Shown one piece after another: positions 61,366 through 64,000 of a DNA stretch of 64,000 nt; positions within the stretch are counted from its first letter, which is position 1, and every line of letters begins with the position of its first letter. The notes under the pieces were generated by a model. It saw nothing but the letters and a program-made list of their open reading frames with translations, made no database searches and had not been told where the DNA came from. Made by a program: the position numbers and the translations under genes. This stretch comes from ASV31 sp965229765 (GTDB taxonomy: Bacteria; Pseudomonadota; Alphaproteobacteria; Rhodobacterales; Rhodobacteraceae), in NCBI GenBank assembly GCA_965229765.1, contig CBDDJT010000002.1, positions 558,001-622,000 on the forward strand, given 5' to 3'.

Positions 61366-62834
61366 CAGCCGCCGTTCAGGTCGTCCACCAGCCGGTTCAG
61401 CGCCAGCACCCCCCAGCCCGTCGCGCCCTTGGGCGCATAGGTGCTGTCGGACCCCACGCGCGCCACGCCCGCGATGTCGAGGTGGATCCACGGCATCCCG
61501 TCGCGGATGAAGCGTTGCAGGAACTGCGCCGCGGTGATCGAGCCTGCGGGCCGCCCGCCCACGTTCTTCATGTCGGCGATGTCGGATTTCAGCATCTTGT
61601 CATAGGCCGCGCCCAGCGGCATCCGCCACGCGCCCTCGCCCTCTGCCGCCGCGGCCTTGAGGAAGGCGTTGCACAGCGCGTCGTCGTTGGAAAAGACGCC
61701 CGCGTTCTCGTGCCCCAGCCCGATGATGATGGCCCCGGTCAGGGTGGCAAGGTCGATGACGCCGCGCGGTTCGAACCGGTCCTGCGCGTACCAAAGCACA
61801 TCGGCCAGAACCAGCCGCCCCTCGGCGTCGGTGTTGATGACCTCGACCGTGTCGCCCTTCATCGAGGCGACCACGTCGCCGGGGCGCTGGGCGCGGCCGT
61901 CGGGCATGTTTTCCACCAGCCCCACAAGACCCACCACGTTGGCCGCCGCCTTGCGCAGGGCGAGCGACTTCATCGCGCCGGCCACCACGCCCGCACCGCC
62001 CATGTCCATCGTCATCTCTTCCATGCCGCCGGCGGGCTTTATGCTGATGCCGCCGGTGTCAAAGACCACGCCCTTGCCCACCAGGGCCAGCGGCGCGTCA
62101 CCCTTCTTGCCGCCGTTCCACGACATCACGACCACCTTCGAGGGGCTTTCGCTGCCCTGCCCCACGGCCAGCAGCGTGCGCATCCCGAGCTTTTCAAGTT
62201 CGGGCTCGTCCAGCACCTCGACCTCGACGCCCAGATCGCGCAGCGCCTCCAGCCTTGTGGCGAACTCGGTGGTGGTCAGGACGTTGGCCGGGCAGTTCAC
62301 CAGATCTCGGGTGAAGAACACGCCTTCGGCCAGCGCCTGCACCTGATCGGCGGCGGGGCGCAACTCGTCGGGTTTCGACACCATCAGCGTGACCGCGCCG
62401 GGGGCGTCGGCGGGCTTGGATTTCATCTCGGCATAGGCATAGGCGCGCAGGGTCAGGCCCAGAAGCACCTGATCGGCGCGGGGGCGGTTGCCCGCCATCA
62501 CCAGCACGGGCTTGGACCTGGCCGCCCTGGCCAGCGCCACGCCCGCCGCGCGGGCGGTGGCGGCATCGGCGCGGCGCGGCAGGCGCAGGGCCAGAACGGC
62601 CTCGGCGGCCATGCCGGCGGGAAAGGCAAGCTCGGCCAGGTCACCGTCCTTCATCTCGGCAAAGGACGGCGCGGCGATCAGGCGCTCCAGCGCGCCGCGG
62701 GTCAGACGGTTCACCCGGCGCCCGGCGGCGTCAAGCTTGCCATCCTCGGCCACAAGGACGGCGACTCGGCCTTCGAAGCCGGCAATGGCGTCGAGGTCGG
62801 TTTCCGCGATCTCGGCTGGAATGGGCGTGGTCAT
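61365..62834 (-). CDS. pepA: Leucyl aminopeptidase
   Basis: A 489-residue M17 aminopeptidase. The C-terminal catalytic part has the signature NTDAEGRLVLADVL (about residues 335-348), GKGVVFDTGGISIKP (Lys/Asp metal site) and GGAGVVAGAM. It is an intracellular di-metal hexameric peptidase. It heads the leftward pepA-holC unit and diverges from lptD. Confidence 0.96.
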   Translation of the reverse strand: MTTPIPAEIAETDLDAIAGFEGRVAVLVAEDGKLDAAGRRVNRLTRGALERLIAAPSFAEMKDGDLAELAFPAGMAAEAVLALRLPRRADAATARAAGVALARAARSKPVLVMAGNRPRADQVLLGLTLRAYAYAEMKSKPADAPGAVTLMVSKPDELRPAADQVQALAEGVFFTRDLVNCPANVLTTTEFATRLEALRDLGVEVEVLDEPELEKLGMRTLLAVGQGSESPSKVVVMSWNGGKKGDAPLALVGKGVVFDTGGISIKPAGGMEEMTMDMGGAGVVAGAMKSLALRKAAANVVGLVGLVENMPDGRAQRPGDVVASMKGDTVEVINTDAEGRLVLADVLWYAQDRFEPRGVIDLATLTGAIIIGLGHENAGVFSNDDALCNAFLKAAAAEGEGAWRMPLGAAYDKMLKSDIADMKNVGGRPAGSITAAQFLQRFIRDGMPWIHLDIAGVARVGSDSTYAPKGATGWGVLALNRLVDDLNGG

Positions 62835-62961
62835 GGGCGTCTCCCTTGCATTTGTCCCGTATGTGGTAGTGCTCGGCCCCCCGAAAGGCCAGATATGAGT
62901 TTTCCCTGCCCGGCCGATCCGCTAGTCTTTACCGAACACAGACGGGGCGGAGGCCGGGGAC

Positions 62962-64000
62962 TTGGCCGCATCAGGCAGGCAGCGAGGCGGACGGCGGCGC
63001 GGCGCGTGGCGCGCGCTGATGCTGGGCGCCGCGCTGGCCCTTGCCACACCCGCGATCGCCCAGCAGGCCCCCGCGACGCTGGTCGCCGACCGGCTGGAAC
63101 TGGGCACCGGAAACGTCATCGTGGCGGTCGGCAATGTCGAGGTCATCTTCGACGGCCAGCGCCTGCGGGCCAGCCGGGTGGAATACGACCGCACGACCGG
63201 CACGCTGAAGATAGAGGGGCCGATCACGCTGGTGGCCCGCGATGGCACCGTCATCACCGCCACCGCCGCCGAGCTGAGCGACGACCTGAGATCCGGCATC
63301 ATCGAAAGCGCCCGCATCGTGCTGGACGAGCAGATGCAGATCGCCGCCGTCGAGGGCCAGCGCGCCGAGGGCCGCTACAACCAGCTTTACAAGGTCACCG
63401 CGTCATCCTGCCGGGTGTGCGACGACGGCCCGCCGCTGTGGCAGGTGCGCGCGCGGCGCATGGTCCATGACGAAGAGGCCAAGCAGCTTTATTTCTACGA
63501 CGCCTTCTTCGACATCGGCGGCGTGCCGGTGATGTACCTGCCGCGCCTGCGCCTGCCCGATCCGACGCTGACACGCTCCACCGGGTTCCTCGTGCCGCGC
63601 TACACGCAAAGCACGATCCTTGGGCACGGGGTGAAGGTGCCCTATTTCGTGGTCATCAACGACCACTCGGACCTGACGTTCACACCCTATCTGGCCGAAA
63701 GGACCCTGACGCTGGAAACCCGCTACCGGCAGGCCTTCCGCACCGGCACGATCGAGGTGAACGGCGCGCTGTCCAGCGATGACGTCCTGCCGGGGCAGCT
63801 GCGCTGGTACATCGACGCCGAGGGCAGTTTCGCCCTGCCCTACGATTTCAACTTCAGCTTCGGGGCCGAGGTCGCGTCGGACAGCACCTATGCCTCTGAG
63901 TACGGCTATTCCGGCAGCGACTACCTGACGACCTTCGCCACGATCGACCGGACGCGGCGGCTGGACTACGTCGGCCTGAGCGCGACGACCTATCTGCCGC
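62962..64000 (+). CDS. lptD: LPS-assembly protein LptD, 5' part (runs off the right edge)
   Basis: At least 346 codons are visible. TTG at 62962 is chosen because GGAGG lies 8 nt upstream and the resulting N-terminus is an Arg-rich signal peptide (LMLGAALALATPAIAQQ); ATG 63019 would remove the basic part. The N-terminal OstA/LptA-like jellyroll (ADRLELGTGNVIVAVGNVEV, then RLRASRVEYDRTTG) and the first barrel region (SCRVCDDGPPLWQVRARR with the paired Cys) are LptD-typical. It inserts LPS into the outer membrane. Confidence 0.92.
   Translation, partial: MAASGRQRGGRRRGAWRALMLGAALALATPAIAQQAPATLVADRLELGTGNVIVAVGNVEVIFDGQRLRASRVEYDRTTGTLKIEGPITLVARDGTVITATAAELSDDLRSGIIESARIVLDEQMQIAAVEGQRAEGRYNQLYKVTASSCRVCDDGPPLWQVRARRMVHDEEAKQLYFYDAFFDIGGVPVMYLPRLRLPDPTLTRSTGFLVPRYTQSTILGHGVKVPYFVVINDHSDLTFTPYLAERTLTLETRYRQAFRTGTIEVNGALSSDDVLPGQLRWYIDAEGSFALPYDFNFSFGAEVASDSTYASEYGYSGSDYLTTFATIDRTRRLDYVGLSATTYLP

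Noticed and set aside
61482..63470. Rightward frame of 662 codons spanning pepA and lptD
   Set aside because: It is antisense to pepA and in another frame than lptD, whose own frame from 62962 encodes the OstA-like domain.
1..64000. CRISPR arrays, insertion sequences, prophage
   Set aside because: No regularly spaced direct repeats, transposase-like proteins or phage genes were seen; the only long repeat is inside the RTX gene.

Overview
This window is uniformly GC-rich, densely packed and shows no insertion sequences, rRNA or tRNA. The gene set points to an alphaproteobacterium of the Rhodobacterales: a paa phenylacetate cluster with paaX, an RTX protein ending in a Hint_2 domain, and the ndk / ABC-F / holC-pepA / lptD neighbourhood. 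All functional calls are read from the translated sequence and known family motifs; no database search was run.

Region 1 (1-8200) is a phenylacetate-degradation locus. It holds a ferritin-like Paa subunit at the left edge, a leftward paaI-paaK-tetR operon, a divergent rightward cytochrome P450-paaZ pair, a hotdog thioesterase and the paaX repressor. The divergent paaI/P450 gap carries a short inverted repeat that could be the TetR operator.

Region 2 (8155-27836) is a cell-envelope saccharolipid island. A leftward run of eight genes starts with lptF-lptG and continues with an ArnT-like transferase, a deacetylase-fold protein, an LpxB-related protein, a GT2 glycosyltransferase, a GNAT protein and a second LpxB-like transferase; most junctions overlap. 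Rightward follow a Gfo/Idh/MocA dehydrogenase and a DegT aminotransferase (the pair type that makes UDP-3-amino sugars) and a GT2 transferase. Leftward come an SDR, a complete LpxD, a complete LpxA and a WbpM/CapD-type dehydratase. Together they look like a dedicated pathway for an amino-sugar acylated glycolipid or a modified lipid A. This is the most interesting system in the window.

Region 3 (28009-38762) is mixed: a VWA (DUF2201)/MoxR/membrane-protein unit, a phosphonate-monoesterase/sulfatase-family hydrolase, a 1017-residue RTX protein with a tandem internal duplication and a Hint domain, and an EutB/EutC-like dehydratase-reductase pair. A 52-codon gene with a strong ribosome binding site follows at 38936.

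Region 4 (39275-56096) is a carbohydrate-catabolism locus. An eleven-gene leftward operon encodes a ketose 3-epimerase-like protein, DhaL, DhaK, a LacD-type aldolase, a GntR regulator, a fucose-isomerase-like protein, a four-component ABC importer and a nucleoside hydrolase. Beside it are an MFS transporter and a divergent four-gene operon: a thiolase-fold protein without the catalytic Cys and His, a DUF35 partner, an acyl-CoA synthetase and an aldehyde dehydrogenase. Similar 16-bp elements sit about 35 bp before both operons.

Region 5 (56652-64000) is housekeeping: ndk, an ABC-F ATPase, DUF2267, MarC-like, a retropepsin-like protease, holC, pepA and the 5' part of lptD, which runs off the right edge. 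lptF-lptG, which in many proteobacteria lie divergently next to pepA, are absent there and are found instead in the saccharolipid island.
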